NCBI GenBank assembly: GCA_947652605.1
Contig: OX393581.1
Location: 7,630,640 to 7,694,639 of the forward strand
Reading direction: 5' to 3'
Length of the DNA: 64,000 nucleotides
From: Elmis aenea
Lineage: Eukaryota > Arthropoda > Insecta > Coleoptera > Elmidae
A model generated the notes under the pieces. The model ran no database searches. It saw only the letters and a program-made list of their open reading frames with translations, and was not told where the DNA came from. Position 1 is the stretch's first letter, and each line of letters opens with the position of its first letter. The position numbers and the translations under genes are program-made. Shown one piece after another: positions 23,257 through 33,816 of the stretch.

Positions 23257-26070
23257 ATGACGACCCACGCGAGAAAACGGATAGCGAGATGGAAAAAGAG
23301 AAATCTATTGCGCTTTGCTACTTGGAACGTAAAATCATTTAACAATAAAGACCAAGAAATAATAAAAGAACTAACGGAGAACAAAATCGATGTCTGCGCA
23401 CTACAAGAAACCAAAAAGAAAGGGAGAGGCCAAAGAATGTATGCAGAATACATAGTAATCTATAGCGGAGTAGAGAAGCATGAAAGGGCAAAAGAAGGAG
23501 TTGCCTTGGCAATCCATAAGAAATACCAAAACTGCATACAGGAATGTAAATACATATCCTCACGAATACTAGTTGTTAGAATGAAATCAGAAGATCGAAG
23601 AATAAACATATTGTCAATCTATGCACCTGAAGATAATAAACCGCAACATCAAAGAGAATTTTTTTTTTTTGACCAACTTCAATCCGCAATGGACTCATTA
23701 CCAAACGATCAACCGATCATCATTCTTGGAGACTTTAACGCCCGTATCGGAACTGAAATAGTGCCAGGAGTTAAACAAAGATTTAACGAAAATGTGCTTA
23801 ACGATAATGGAGAAATGATGATAAATCTGTGTGCCTATAACGAATTGCGTATCAACAACACCTTTTTTGACCTCAAAAATCAATATAAGTACACATTCGC
23901 AAACACCAGGGGCCATAAATCAACAATTGATTATATTGTCACTAATAGACACTTTCACCCGCTTCAAATACTGGAGGTTAGAACGCTAAATTCAGCAGAC
24001 ATAGGGAGCGACCATAGTCTTCTACTTGGAAGAATAAGAATGAACTTTAAGCCACCAAAAAGATCAAGATCTACGATACAAGAACATAAAATCAATGTAG
24101 AGTCATTATGGGACTCAACAATAAAAGAACTCTATGATAGAAGACTACAAGAAAAAATCAAGGTAAACTCAATCACAGACAGGGATGACGTCAATCTAGC
24201 GTGGGAAAAAATAAAAAACAACATTAAAACTGCTGCACATGAGGCACTGGGAACTAGAACCGTAAAAAAGAACCACATAAACACAAATAAAACACCATGG
24301 TTTTGTCCAGAAGTCAAGGAGAAATGCAAGGAGAAGAAACAAGCTTACCTCACATATCGAACGCTAGGTACGCCACAATCATACAACAAGTATCGACGGA
24401 TCAGGAATGAAACCAATGAATTAGTAAGACAGACCAAAAATCAATACTGGGAAATCTTCTCAAAACGCTTGGAAAAGGACTTTTATGGACTTCAAAAGCA
24501 GATTTGGCGGCTCATCAGATCACAGAGGAGAGAGGTTAACGAGCTGATTGAAATAAACCACATAAAAAAAGAGGATTGGGTCAACTATCTAACGGATCTA
24601 TACAGAGCACAAAACGAAGAAGAGGAACTAAACACACCAGAAATAGCTATTAATGAAAACGCCCAAATTTGTAAATCCGACGTACAACTAGCTCTGCAGA
24701 AGTTAAAAAACAGGAAGAGCGCTGGACAAGACGGAATACCAAACGAACTACTTAAATACGGCGGACGAGAACTAACACAAGAATTAACAACTCTAATTCA
24801 GAAGATACTATATCGACACAGAATCCCAGATGAATGGCGAACCAGCACCACCATTCTTATGTTTAAAAAAGGAGATAAGAAAGTACCCTCGAACTACAGA
24901 GGTATAAATCTGCTGAGCACAACATTAAAGCTAACAACAAAAGTGTTAACGAACAAAATTAACAGTTTCACTTCGCTGGCAGATGAACAACAAGGATTTA
25001 GATCAGGAAGATCCTGCACGGATGCCGTCTTTGTCATAAGACAAATAACAGAAAAGTCAATTGAATACAACAAGCCAGCCTATATGTGCTTTATTGACTT
25101 GACCAAAGCGTTTGACCGAGTCCAACTAAAAGATGTTCTACACATACTTTATAATAGACAAATCCCATACAATATAATTAAGACTATAGAGAACATGTAT
25201 GCAGCAAACCAAATACAGGCAAAATTAGATGAAGGACTTACCGAACCAATACCAGTTGGTAGCGGTATCCGCCAGGGGGAGTCATTAAGCCCACTTCTCT
25301 TCAACATCATAATGGACGAAATTATACAGAAGGTCCGATCATTGAGAGGATACAAAATGGGAGATAGAGAGGTAAAAATTGTATGCTATGCCGACGATGC
25401 TGCACTCGTTGCAGAGAGTGAAGACGACTTACAAAGACTCTTACACTCGTTCAACTGTACAGCTAAATCACTTAACATGACAATATCTTCCACAAAAACA
25501 AAATGTATGACAACTACAAAAACACCCTTGAGGTGCAAACTAGAAGTCGATGGAGAGGTTATCCAACAGCAAATGAAATTCAAATATCTCGGGATAGAAC
25601 TTTCGGGCTTTGGCGATGTGGAAGCAGAGGTAAGGGAACAAACAACTAAAGCAACAAGGATAGCAGGATGTCTAAATAATACAATATGGTGCAACAAAAA
25701 CTTGGGAATTGAGGCCAAGTCTAGAATCTACAAAGCAACAATTAGACCTATCATGACATATACAGCGGAGACCAGGCCAGAAACGTCAAAAACTAAAAGA
25801 CAACTAGAAACAACAGAAATGAAAGTATTGCGCAGAATTACGGGTAAAACACTTCTACACAGGGAGAGAAATGAAGAAATAAGAAAAACGTGCAAAGTAG
25901 ACGATATTAATAACTGGGTAACAGACAGAAGAAAAGAATGGAATGAACATATTAATAGAATGGACGACGGGAGAATAGTAAAAATCGCCCGCGATAAGTC
26001 TCCACTGGGACGCAGGAGCGTTGGACGCCCTAGGAAAAGATGGAGCGACAACCTCAACGTAGAGCAATAG
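23257..26070 (+). CDS. LINE ORF: AP endonuclease plus reverse transcriptase (937 aa)
   Basis: The enzyme nicks chromosomal DNA and primes reverse transcription of its own RNA. I start it at ATG 23257 ('MTTHARKR'); the frame is open upstream only from a TTG. The endonuclease domain covers about residues 20-255: 'FATWNVKSF', 'ALQETKK', 'ILGDFNARIG' near 156, 'SDHSLLLG' near 250. A reverse transcriptase lies at about 490-760: 'NYRGINLLS' near 546, 'GFRSGRSCTDA', 'CFIDLTKAFDRV', 'GIRQGESLSP' near 669 and catalytic 'YADD' near 710. The C-terminal region has 'KFKYLGIELSG', 'RPIMTYTAE' and 'GRPRKRW' near 924. All catalytic motifs are present and there is no stop or frameshift. A T-run at 23660-23670 encodes consecutive Phe and could slip. 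Another frame past the stop reads a related tail, so the family protein may be slightly longer. Confidence 0.93.
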   Translation: MTTHARKRIARWKKRNLLRFATWNVKSFNNKDQEIIKELTENKIDVCALQETKKKGRGQRMYAEYIVIYSGVEKHERAKEGVALAIHKKYQNCIQECKYISSRILVVRMKSEDRRINILSIYAPEDNKPQHQREFFFFDQLQSAMDSLPNDQPIIILGDFNARIGTEIVPGVKQRFNENVLNDNGEMMINLCAYNELRINNTFFDLKNQYKYTFANTRGHKSTIDYIVTNRHFHPLQILEVRTLNSADIGSDHSLLLGRIRMNFKPPKRSRSTIQEHKINVESLWDSTIKELYDRRLQEKIKVNSITDRDDVNLAWEKIKNNIKTAAHEALGTRTVKKNHINTNKTPWFCPEVKEKCKEKKQAYLTYRTLGTPQSYNKYRRIRNETNELVRQTKNQYWEIFSKRLEKDFYGLQKQIWRLIRSQRREVNELIEINHIKKEDWVNYLTDLYRAQNEEEELNTPEIAINENAQICKSDVQLALQKLKNRKSAGQDGIPNELLKYGGRELTQELTTLIQKILYRHRIPDEWRTSTTILMFKKGDKKVPSNYRGINLLSTTLKLTTKVLTNKINSFTSLADEQQGFRSGRSCTDAVFVIRQITEKSIEYNKPAYMCFIDLTKAFDRVQLKDVLHILYNRQIPYNIIKTIENMYAANQIQAKLDEGLTEPIPVGSGIRQGESLSPLLFNIIMDEIIQKVRSLRGYKMGDREVKIVCYADDAALVAESEDDLQRLLHSFNCTAKSLNMTISSTKTKCMTTTKTPLRCKLEVDGEVIQQQMKFKYLGIELSGFGDVEAEVREQTTKATRIAGCLNNTIWCNKNLGIEAKSRIYKATIRPIMTYTAETRPETSKTKRQLETTEMKVLRRITGKTLLHRERNEEIRKTCKVDDINNWVTDRRKEWNEHINRMDDGRIVKIARDKSPLGRRSVGRPRKRWSDNLNVEQ

Positions 26071-26109
26071 GCAAGTGGACGAAGAATAAACAGGCGAATC
26101 GCCTATAGT

Positions 26110-26132
26110 CAAGAAGGAAGAAGAAGAAGAAG
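26110..26132 (+). repeat. (GAA)n 3' tail of the LINE
   Basis: AAGAAGG followed by five or so AAG units, ending directly at the target duplication. A microsatellite 3' end of this type is expected for this LINE group and fixes the insertion boundary. Confidence 0.85.
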
Positions 26133-26149
26133 AAAATTAATAACAACTC

Positions 26150-26606
26150 ATTTACTTTAAATATTTACGGTAGTGTATTTTTTATGGTTTCTTTTTCATA
26201 ACCTATTTTGGTAACTCTATTAATCATAACTTTTTTAATGGTATTATGACGACCGCATTGGTAATGTGTATAAATAATTTTAAATAAAATCAATAACGTT
26301 CAAGTTATGCATTTTCAATAATTGTTCTGACTTTCAAACTATCGCGGGAATTTTAAATTTAAAGTATATTTTTAACTTAATTTCTTTAGTCTGTTTCTTA
26401 TCAACCATTTCCTAAAACCATATTTTCACCATGGAAGGTTTACGTTTTTAAATAAGTAAATAATGTAATAAGGATAAAATAACGATGTTTGGGTTATTTG
26501 GTGAGCATATGGGCTGACGAATACTAAATGAAACCATAAATTATCGGTACTTGGGCCGAAGGGTTGCAAGGCGGACTAAAGAAAGTATCGAATGACTTAA
26601 TGATTG
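26150..26606. other. No gene seen
   Basis: AT-rich spacer between the LINE and the foldback element. No feature could be supported. Confidence 0.45.
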
Positions 26607-26614
26607 GAAATATT

Positions 26615-27222
26615 GGTAACAGGACAATCACCCCCTGGACAATCACCCCCTGGACAATCACCCCCTGGAAAATAACCCCCGGACAATAACTCCCCGTACA
26701 AATAAACCCCGGACAAATAACCCCCGCACAAATAACCCCCCGTGTAAAAAAAACCCAGACAATTAACTCCCAGTGCAGAAAAAAACAACGACTAACTTGA
26801 AATAAAAGTAGATTATAATTGCCGCAATGTAAAGTGATAAAGTTGCAAAAAAAAAAGAAATTAAGGCAGATTAACAATTCAATCTTCTTCGGGTGTTACC
26901 TTTGAACGCACAATTTTTCACTGCTATGGCCATCATGCAGCGATTTGGAATTATGTTACCAGAAGAAGATTATATTGTTATTCTGCCTTTAATTTTTTTA
27001 TTTGCAACTTTAACACTTTACATTACGACCATCATAATTTACCGATATTTCAAGTTAGTCGTTGTTTTTTTTTTGCACAGGGGGTTAATTGTCTGGGGGA
27101 TTTTTTACACGGGGGGTTATTTGTGCGGGGGTTATTTGTCCGGGGGTTATTTGTTCGGGGGGTTATTGTCCGGGGGTTATTGTCCGGGGGGTGGTTGTCC
27201 AGGGGGTAATTGTCCTAGAACC
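26615..27222. mobile_element. G-rich foldback element with ~270-bp inverted repeats
   Basis: Two arms, about 26615-26890 and 26955-27222, are reverse complements. Each carries a short-period array of GGGGGTTATTTGTCC (plus-strand sense in the right arm, CCCCC sense in the left arm). The arm inner ends also match: 'gaagaagatt' and 'aatcttcttc', 'tttgcaacttta' and 'taaagttgcaaa'. Outer ends are GGTAACAGGACAAT and, reversed, GGTTCTAGGACAAT. An 8-bp direct repeat GAAATATT (26607-26614 and 27223-27230; ninth base G also shared) is the likely target duplication. There is no transposase. Open frames across it are by-products of the repeats. Superfamily is unproven; an 8-9 bp duplication fits hAT, P or MULE types. 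Confidence 0.8.
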
Positions 27223-27231
27223 GAAATATTG

Positions 27232-28771
27232 TGTGTGAACCACAATCTCAATGAACATTCTTAAGAGAATCCCTGCTAGGTTATTAAATGGGTCATAATC
27301 TCTTTCGTTAAATGTAAATTGCATCCAGTTTAATGACAAAGTTTGTTTTTGTAAAATATTATCATAGATGCTATAGCAAAAAAAATAAAACACGTTCTAA
27401 GCGTTGCTTAATTTTATTTATTTATTTATGTAAAATACTTAATACTTAGCGTCGTTTTAGAGTCACTACTAATTCTAATTAAAATGACTCGTACAAAATT
27501 TCCGGATCGCTGCATCGCCTCGTCTGTAAGGTATTAGCTACCGTACATCTACAGCTTTCGGTGTAATTTAACAACCAGTAGTAGTACAGAATATCAGTTT
27601 AGTAAATCCAAATTAAAAGTGACAGTTTAATTTTTCGCTGGGTCCTGCTTACTTCGGATACCTCGTCAGAGAATTCAAGGAATGTGCTATGTAATCAATA
27701 ATTCGATCTGATCGTTATCAGATAGGTATTATAGGATAGAAAATTGCAGGTCGGTTTTAATTTTCGCTCGGAGCGCTATTTTTTACAGCTTTACAATAAT
27801 TTGGTTATCGATTAAATCTTGTTTTTGAACGTGGTATTTATATGATATTAAATATATTTGTTTAGTGAAACATAATCCTTGATTTCTTTTTAAAAACGTT
27901 TTTAGGCGGTAAGTTTGATCTACGATAAGTTGTTGCTCATGCATCTTAAACATATTTTAAGCTGGCGAACATATAGAGCAACAGTTTTCAGTTGATGCAC
28001 ATTTAGAAAATAACTTAAATAACTTGAACTTGAGAAATATCTCATCCTAATTTATAACTTTTTATGTGTTAAAATTAATAAATTTAATAAATCGTAGCAC
28101 TTGAGACAAAAGAGAAATTCATGTTTTTAGTTTCGAAAAATCTTATACACATACTTTTTTTTATTCTTAGAATTCTATTATAAAGTAACTTTAGTTACAT
28201 TTCTTCCAGAATTTATTAAAATACGCCCCATCATCTTTGCAAAACGGCTTTTTCAAGGAGGTGTTCGCCAAAATTATCTGATAAAATGTTTAAAGGCAAC
28301 AGCATTAAGCAATTTGTGTAATTATTTCAGTTAATTTTGGCCGCCCTTTATCTCGGACACCTCTCGACGATGCCCGCGCTGAAGATCACGATATAAGGGC
28401 GCGAATATGCGAAATTCCAGCCCATGTTCAACACATTATAAGGCAGCTTAAGAACAACACCGTAAGTGGTTTCTTATCAGATGAAAATACCCAATATTAC
28501 CCGTTGCACAACACCCGATAATGGCCAATACTCTCGATAAACAGGTGCGTCGACGGGCAATTATCAGCAATAAATTCATAAAATTTAAATGATTATAAGC
28601 TGGTGTGTGTATACACCGAAAAAGTGGAAACTATCAGTGGCGCGTTTTACCCTTACAAGAAAAAATAGAATTTGGGGACCCTATCTAATAAAAAAACAAA
28701 AGAAAAAAATGTTTTAATTCAAAATAAAGTTTTTAAAACTTTGATGATTAAAGCCTCCTTCGATCAATGCC
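27232..28771. other. No gene seen
   Basis: Unique-looking AT-rich DNA with a GC-richer stretch at about 28340-28560 ('ctcggacacctctcgacgatgcccgcgc'). That stretch could be regulatory, but nothing in the sequence proves it. A TTTA microsatellite lies near 27413-27435. Confidence 0.4.
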
Positions 28772-29059
28772 CTAATAGGCAGTGCCGTAACGAAGCGTGG
28801 CGGAAGAAGCGTCGGCCACGGGCGCAACTAGATTTGGGGCGCAAAATATAAAAAATGTAAAAAAAATTAAACTAAGTAAATAGATATAGGTAACAGTCCG
28901 CTATTGCATATTTTATTTTTAAATTTCGGAAATACGCACAGCGAAATTTCGCTACATTTGGTAACACTGGTGAGTTCCAATTCGTTTCGAGTAGGTACGA
29001 TGGCAAAGACGAGTTACAGTAAACTCTGTAACAAATGCTCGAATGTTGCTAAAATTATT

Positions 29060-29783
29060 AACAAAATTTAGCTTATTTTGGGATGCAATATTAGGAAAGA
29101 CAAATAAAGTAAAGTTAGTTTTATAAAAAAAAACTGTCAAAAATGTGCGAAAATGATAAAAGCTCTAAAAAATTAAATTCAACAGTACCAAAATGATTTT
29201 TTTGATTTGCTGAACCATTCGGCAAAAGGTTTAACCGAAACAATAAATATTGAAACTAACATTCCAGAAAAGAGACGGCGCAAAATAAAAAATATGCCTG
29301 GTGAGAAAGCTACTGATGATTCGTTTGCCATGAATGAAAGTGCATTACTAAAAAATAAATGTGTAAACTTTTAGATCTAATACTAATACATCTCATTGGT
29401 AGTCTTACTGCTTTACAAAAGGTCGCAAATGACTGCAGTTTTCTTAAATGAACACGCTTTAAAAATTATGCTGCTAGGTATATGATCTCAAATGATGCGC
29501 AGCTGACCTGGGATTGAAACATAATACAACTTGTATGTGAAATTGCGACGCGAGTTTCAAATTGCAAGCCATGGAAGTTTTTGAAAATTTAGGCTATATG
29601 GACGCTTTTCAAATCTTGCCAAAAAAATTACGAACTTTCATTATAACGATTTTTATAAAAATGCCTGTAATAACAGCTTCCTGCGAACGTTCGTTTAGCA
29701 AATTGAAAATTGTAAAATCGTACCTTCGTTCTACTATTGGACAAAAGCGATTAACAAACATAAGTACAATATCAATAGTAGAG
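29060..29783 (+). pseudogene. hAT (ZMYM1-type) transposase fragment, interrupted by a transposon
   Basis: Decayed C-terminal half. Blocks: 'FWDAILGKTNKV' (about 29080), 'NIPEKRRRKIKNMPGEKATDD' (about 29260-29320), and the dimerisation domain 'MPVITASCERSFSKLKIVKSYLRSTIGQKRL' (about 29665-29755). 'SISIVE' ends at 29783, where a TA-flanked element begins. The protein sense resumes beyond it at about 31361 with 'DIAKTLNYVDKIDVSANKKARK', the usual C-terminal end of this family. Frameshifts and stops occur throughout. The interruption shows that the hAT is older than the insertion. Confidence 0.87.
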
Positions 29784-30196
29784 TAAAGTGCCCTAATATG
29801 GAACAGTTACCTATTATGGAATACATCAGTTTTATGACAATGAATAAGCGATATCTGTTGAAAAGTATATGTACCTATTTGTACATTGATCACACATTCC
29901 CAAATGTAAAATAGTTAAAAAATATTCACTAGATTACATAACATATTCAAATATAGTTTGGATGTGCTACTGAGTTTTTAGGCTAAATCTTTCAGTGCAA
30001 AATATTATATGCTAGGGTAAATGATATAAAATATTCCATTGCATGTTTATTTAGCATGAGCCTTTACATTTCAATTAAATAGATCAAAATTTTGATTGGG
30101 GCCATTTCATGTTTTACATATACCGATTTTTGAAATGTCACATTGATGCCTAATATGGAATACATAGAGGTGCCTTATAATGAATATGATTATGGT

Positions 30197-30940
30197 CACT
30201 AAGTACAGCAATATGGGTTCAGTGCAGGGGCGGATCCAGTGGGGGGGGGGCGATGGGGGCGAGGATAAAATGTTGCATCTTCCCTATAAATATGAATAGT
30301 CAACTACGACGCTGGCGATGATATGAATTTCTTTATATAATTGTTTAATTTTTTAATTAAAAACGTCATTAGGTCAAAACTATTTATATGCTGCATGATG
30401 TAACATCTACCCTAAAATTATTAATACTCGACCCTCACCAAGGGGAATGATATGCATTTTTTAAGTATACTTTTTTTAAATGTATATCTTTTTTTGAGCA
30501 AGTTACAGATGACTATTTTTTTAAATGTAATTTTTAATGTAACCGACTTATTCGATTCCATTAACCCTTATGACAAAAACCGAAATACATAACGTTTGAT
30601 TCAGCCGATGCCTGCTCGAGTAACTATGTGTTTACAGTATGGGGTTTCGTTACCCTAATAAATAACACTAAACTTGTAAGCAAAATAATGCGAACCATGT
30701 AAACTAAAGTATTTAACGCGCCCGTTATTAATTATTTAAAAAGGCAACCTAACAAATGTAAATATAAATAACTTATATTGTTTTGTGATTTTTTTTTTAA
30801 ATTCCCCCCCCCCCCCCCTTGAGCATTTTCTATATCCGCCACTGGTTCAGTGTCAAAAGTGTCAGAAATGGGCAGACGAAAAATGTGCAAAATACCCAAA
30901 AAAAAACAATTCTATTGTCCCACTTGTAAAAAATAAACAA
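30197..30940 (+). pseudogene. PHD-like zinc finger of a pogo-type transposase, split by a hAT MITE
   Basis: Reading up to the duplication at 30224 gives 'STAIWVQC'. Reading on from the second duplication copy at 30845 gives 'QCQKCQKWADEKCAKYPKK', and after a slip in an A-run 'FYCPTCKK' and a stop at about 30937. Joined conceptually, the spacing is W-x-x-C-x2-C-x2-W-x4-C ... C-x2-C, the arrangement of the C-terminal PHD-type finger of some pogo/jerky-like proteins. The MITE sits inside the codon run for the first zinc-binding Cys. Everything upstream (HTH, DDE) is lost. Confidence 0.6.
30225..30844. mobile_element. hAT MITE with 8-bp duplication GTTCAGTG
   Basis: Left end CAGGGGCGGATCCAG and reversed right end CAGTGGCGGATATAG share 12 of 15 positions. 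The exact 8-bp repeat GTTCAGTG lies at 30217-30224 and 30845-30852. A G-run follows the left end and a C-run precedes the right end. No coding capacity. It is the innermost of three nested elements. Confidence 0.88.
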
Positions 30941-31726
30941 ATTATTAACATTTAGTTCGAATGACACTTGAATTATAATTTAATTTACATAAACAACAGA
31001 GTTTTGGTTTGGTTTAAGTAATAATGCAAATTAGAAAGAAATAAAAGATTAATCTATGAGCAGTTGTTTATTTTGATGTATACCTATTTCCTATATAATT
31101 CTATATGCCATTTTAAGAACCTCTAGTATTCCATATTAGGTTCCCCGGGAGCTTAATATGGAATAGTACGTAGTAACATTTAAAAAAAAATAGCTGTAGT
31201 ATAAGAAATATCTACAGTAATATCGTACCAGAATTCGAGTAATGTGTTGCTTATTCATTACAAATTCCTTACATTTTTTTTTGCAAAATTTTGTTGAATA
31301 TATGTGAATATTATTGCCGAATACAAAAAAGTATTCCATATTAGGGCACTTTACTCTTAAGATATTGCAAAAACATTAAATTATGTCGATAAAATAGATG
31401 TGTCTGCAAATAAAAAAGCTAGAAAAAATAATATATAAAATATGCTAAACTTATATTTATATTTTTATTGTACCTCTATCGTGTATTTCTTTAATTTATT
31501 TGTCATTGAATTTGAATAAAAATGTATTTATATAATGAATGATTGGTTTTACAGGTAGCTAACTCATTTTAGATGGGGTTAATAATAACTATTTAACATA
31601 TTGCATTTAACAAATTTAACTTGCTACGTTTAAATTTTTTAAAATCACTTTTGGGTAAGGGGGGGGGGTGCAAGTTAGAAACTTGCCACAGTCGCTTCAT
31701 AACCTTGTTACAGCACTGCCAATAGG

Positions 31727-32485
31727 ATACTTTTTTAGTTAGGTATAGGATAACGCGCCACTGGAAATATCGGATATCATAAACACCTATAACGGAGAGA
31801 CTGCAGCGTTCGTGCAAGCGGGTAACTCGTAAATCGCAATTCAGGAAGAAGAATTCACGCTACCAGACACTGTAATTCGCGCACGGTCAAGTAAGCCAAT
31901 ACACACTAAATAAAAACACGAGCGTAGAATACAAACGAAATAACTCCGTCGGTAGGTTAAGGGCAGATTACTAATGAGCCGAAGTCGAGTTTTTGGCTCG
32001 GTTGGTGGCAAAACGGCTCGCTAAAGCAGAATGTAACTAAGAGGAGGGCTGGGTCCGTCTCGCCACCTCAATCAGCGTCCGACTGAGTTGACGCAACCAT
32101 GATTTCTCGCTAAGGTAAGCTTATTTCACCAACAATGCACAATATTAATAACAAATACGGACGGTAATCAAATTAAACGTCATCCATCCAGCTGTTAGCA
32201 ATACAAACTTTCATTTGTCATCTATCGGAAAAATTGCATTATTTTGTAACAGGCAAACGCGACATAGTGACTTTATGTTGTAATTTATTATACATTATAA
32301 GTAAGATTAACGTAGGCGGCTGTGATTTTGCTACCAATTCAATAGTCGTTTTGATTAATTAGACTTTCTCTGTTGTATCAACATACATAGATAAATTATT
32401 ACAGAAGCTAATTTGCCAATCAATTATTAAATTTCAACACAAACTTTTTAAGAAGTTTAATTTTTTTTTTTTTAACTCTGTACGT
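31727..32485. other. No gene; GC-richer promoter-like stretch at 31800-32120
   Basis: About 300 bp is much richer in G+C and CpG than its surroundings. It ends with 'gcaaccATGATTTCTCGCTAAGGTAAGC', where AAG|GTAAGC is a good splice-donor match. It could be a promoter and non-coding first exon of a host gene, but no downstream exon was recognised. Confidence 0.3.
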
Positions 32486-32580
32486 CAGGGATGGCGAACC
32501 TATGGCACGTAAAAAAAAAATATTGGCACGTGGGAGAAATAGTTGCTTTTCTAAAAATTTTGAAAAATTATATTTTTTTT
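32486..32580 (+). mobile_element. Solo hAT terminus
   Basis: CAGGGATGGCGAACC followed by 'TATGGCACG' and a second 'TTGGCACGTGGG' matches the terminal style of hAT elements with ZBED/SCAND3-like transposases. No opposite end or duplication was found, so it is probably a remnant cut by later events. Confidence 0.45.
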
Positions 32581-33344
32581 AAAGTGTTGTATTAATAACA
32601 CCAAATTATATTTATTCCAATAAAATCAGGCATTTGGTTTCGAAACTATGCGAATTTCAAACAAAATTACAAGTATTTAAACGAGATATTGCTTCTCATG
32701 CCTTCAAATATATTCGAATTTAAACTTTTTTATAGAAAAATCGACAAGTCAAATTGAAATAAATCAAACTTAATTGACTGAAGACTTAACCACACCTGTG
32801 TGCATTTTCTTCACGATTTTCTCAATTTTAAAATTTTGAATAAATTTCCAAACTCATAATTTACCCAGACATAATCAAAGTTGATGAACGTGACTTGGTA
32901 GGTCTTGTCGGTTAGCAAGCGTCTTTCTTTCAGATAGAAAATTTAGTTTATGTTTCTAGTAAAAGTGTACAATATTCACAGAATTTTAGAATTAGTATGA
33001 AGGAACCTGTAATAAATTTAATCCTTATCGAAAAATCCGTTTTATCGACGAATTGGGCGCTTGTTTCATGGCGTTTCGAAAGTGCCTAAGTCGAAAATCG
33101 GCCGAATAGTTAAAAAAAAATGGGTGCTATTTAAATGCTATAAAAATAAATTGAAATGAAATAATTTTAATTCAAGAATGTCATTTAAAAAATTGTGGAC
33201 GCTATTATAATTAATCAATTTGCTATATGTGCAATGCTATGAAATTATAATTTTTGCAATAAAAAGAAAATAAAATGAAATAAAAATAAATCATTCTGTC
33301 ACTAATTATTGCACTATAAAAATAAAGAAATTTTGCCAATTGTA

Positions 33345-33525
33345 TTTAATATTTGTCATTTGGATGTAAGATTTGCTACTGAATTTTAATATTTACCAGT
33401 CGGATTTAATATATGGCTAATTGGAATTAATATTTGCTACTTGGAATTAATATTTGCCACTTGGATTTCATATTTGCCACTTGGATTTCATATTTGCTAC
33501 TTGGATTTAATATTTGTCCATTTCG
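33345..33525 (+). repeat. 5' subterminal ~20-bp repeats (MULE copy 1)
   Basis: About nine units of the form ATTTAATATTTGCCACTTGG, inverted relative to the array at the 3' end. Likely transposase-binding sites and the basis of mobilising the deleted copy. Confidence 0.88.
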
Positions 33526-33816
33526 AATTAATTTCTAACCGCCACAGCTAAGTGTATCTGTAGTTGGCTGCTTGCAGAGGCCGGACTCTGTCTGCTTACA
33601 TGCGCTATGTGCTACGCTCTGCGCATGATCCTCGACTGTCACTCGTATTGTATACAAAGGAATTTACTCTTTATAACCTTTACGATAAAATAAATATTCG
33701 TTTCACTTCTGTGTTGCCGCCGTGATTGCTATTTTGAATACTTAAGGTAAAGTATACAATATGTGTGTTATTTAATTTTTATAGATATTGTAAATTTTAG
33801 CCTCACCTACAATAAA
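33526..33816 (+). promoter_or_regulatory. MULE transposase promoter/leader with possible short intron
   Basis: A GC-richer block at 33540-33650 precedes the gene. AAG|GTAAAG at 33747 and TTTTTATAG at 33784 could delimit a 38-nt leader intron, which is short for an insect. No TATA box is placed with confidence. The first in-frame ATG after the acceptor is 33817. Confidence 0.4.

Larger units (their letters stand above)
23088..26132 (+). mobile_element. Full-length LINE with 17-bp target duplication
   Basis: A perfect 17-bp direct repeat, AAAATTAATAACAACTC, flanks the element at 23071-23087 and 26133-26149. Inside lie a 5' region with a tRNA-like A-box string, one long ORF (endonuclease plus reverse transcriptase) and a (GAA)n tail. 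Length is about 3.05 kb. Uninterrupted coding and an undamaged duplication indicate a recent insertion and possibly an active source copy. It belongs to the RTE/CFDP2-like group of APE-type LINEs by domain content and the (GAA)n tail; exact clade inferred. Confidence 0.93.
29786..31351 (+). mobile_element. pogo-like (TA-target) element nested in the hAT
   Basis: Perfect 22-bp inverted repeats, beginning AGTAAAGTGCCC at 29782 and ending GGGCACTTTACT at 31355 (the outermost bases coincide with the TA target and palindromic flank). Assuming a TA duplication, the element spans the given coordinates. Subterminal copies of CCTAATATGGAATAC occur near 30150, and in the opposite sense near 31130. The only coding trace is the zinc-finger end described separately. 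C-terminal PHD-like fingers occur in some pogo-class transposases, so the assignment to that group is an inference. Confidence 0.7.
28780..31718 (+). mobile_element. hAT element (ZMYM1-like transposase), host of two nested insertions
   Basis: The left terminus CAGTGCCGTAACGAAG and the reversed right terminus CAGTGCTGTAACAAGG agree at 13 of 16 positions. Eight-bp flanks CTAATAGG (28772-28779) and CCAATAGG (31719-31726) differ by one base and fit a hAT target duplication. The start 'ccacgggcgcaac..ttggggcgc' is typical of ZMYM1-type hAT elements. About 1.37 kb remains after subtracting the nested insertions, so the element was already internally deleted. Confidence 0.82.

Noticed and set aside
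26524..27264. Gly/Cys/Tyr-rich frames of 63-123 codons
   Set aside because: They arise from the GGGGGTTATTTGTCC repeats of the foldback element and start at non-ATG codons.
33747..33784. Definite intron in the MULE leader
   Set aside because: Donor and acceptor look plausible, but 38 nt is very short; kept only as a possibility.
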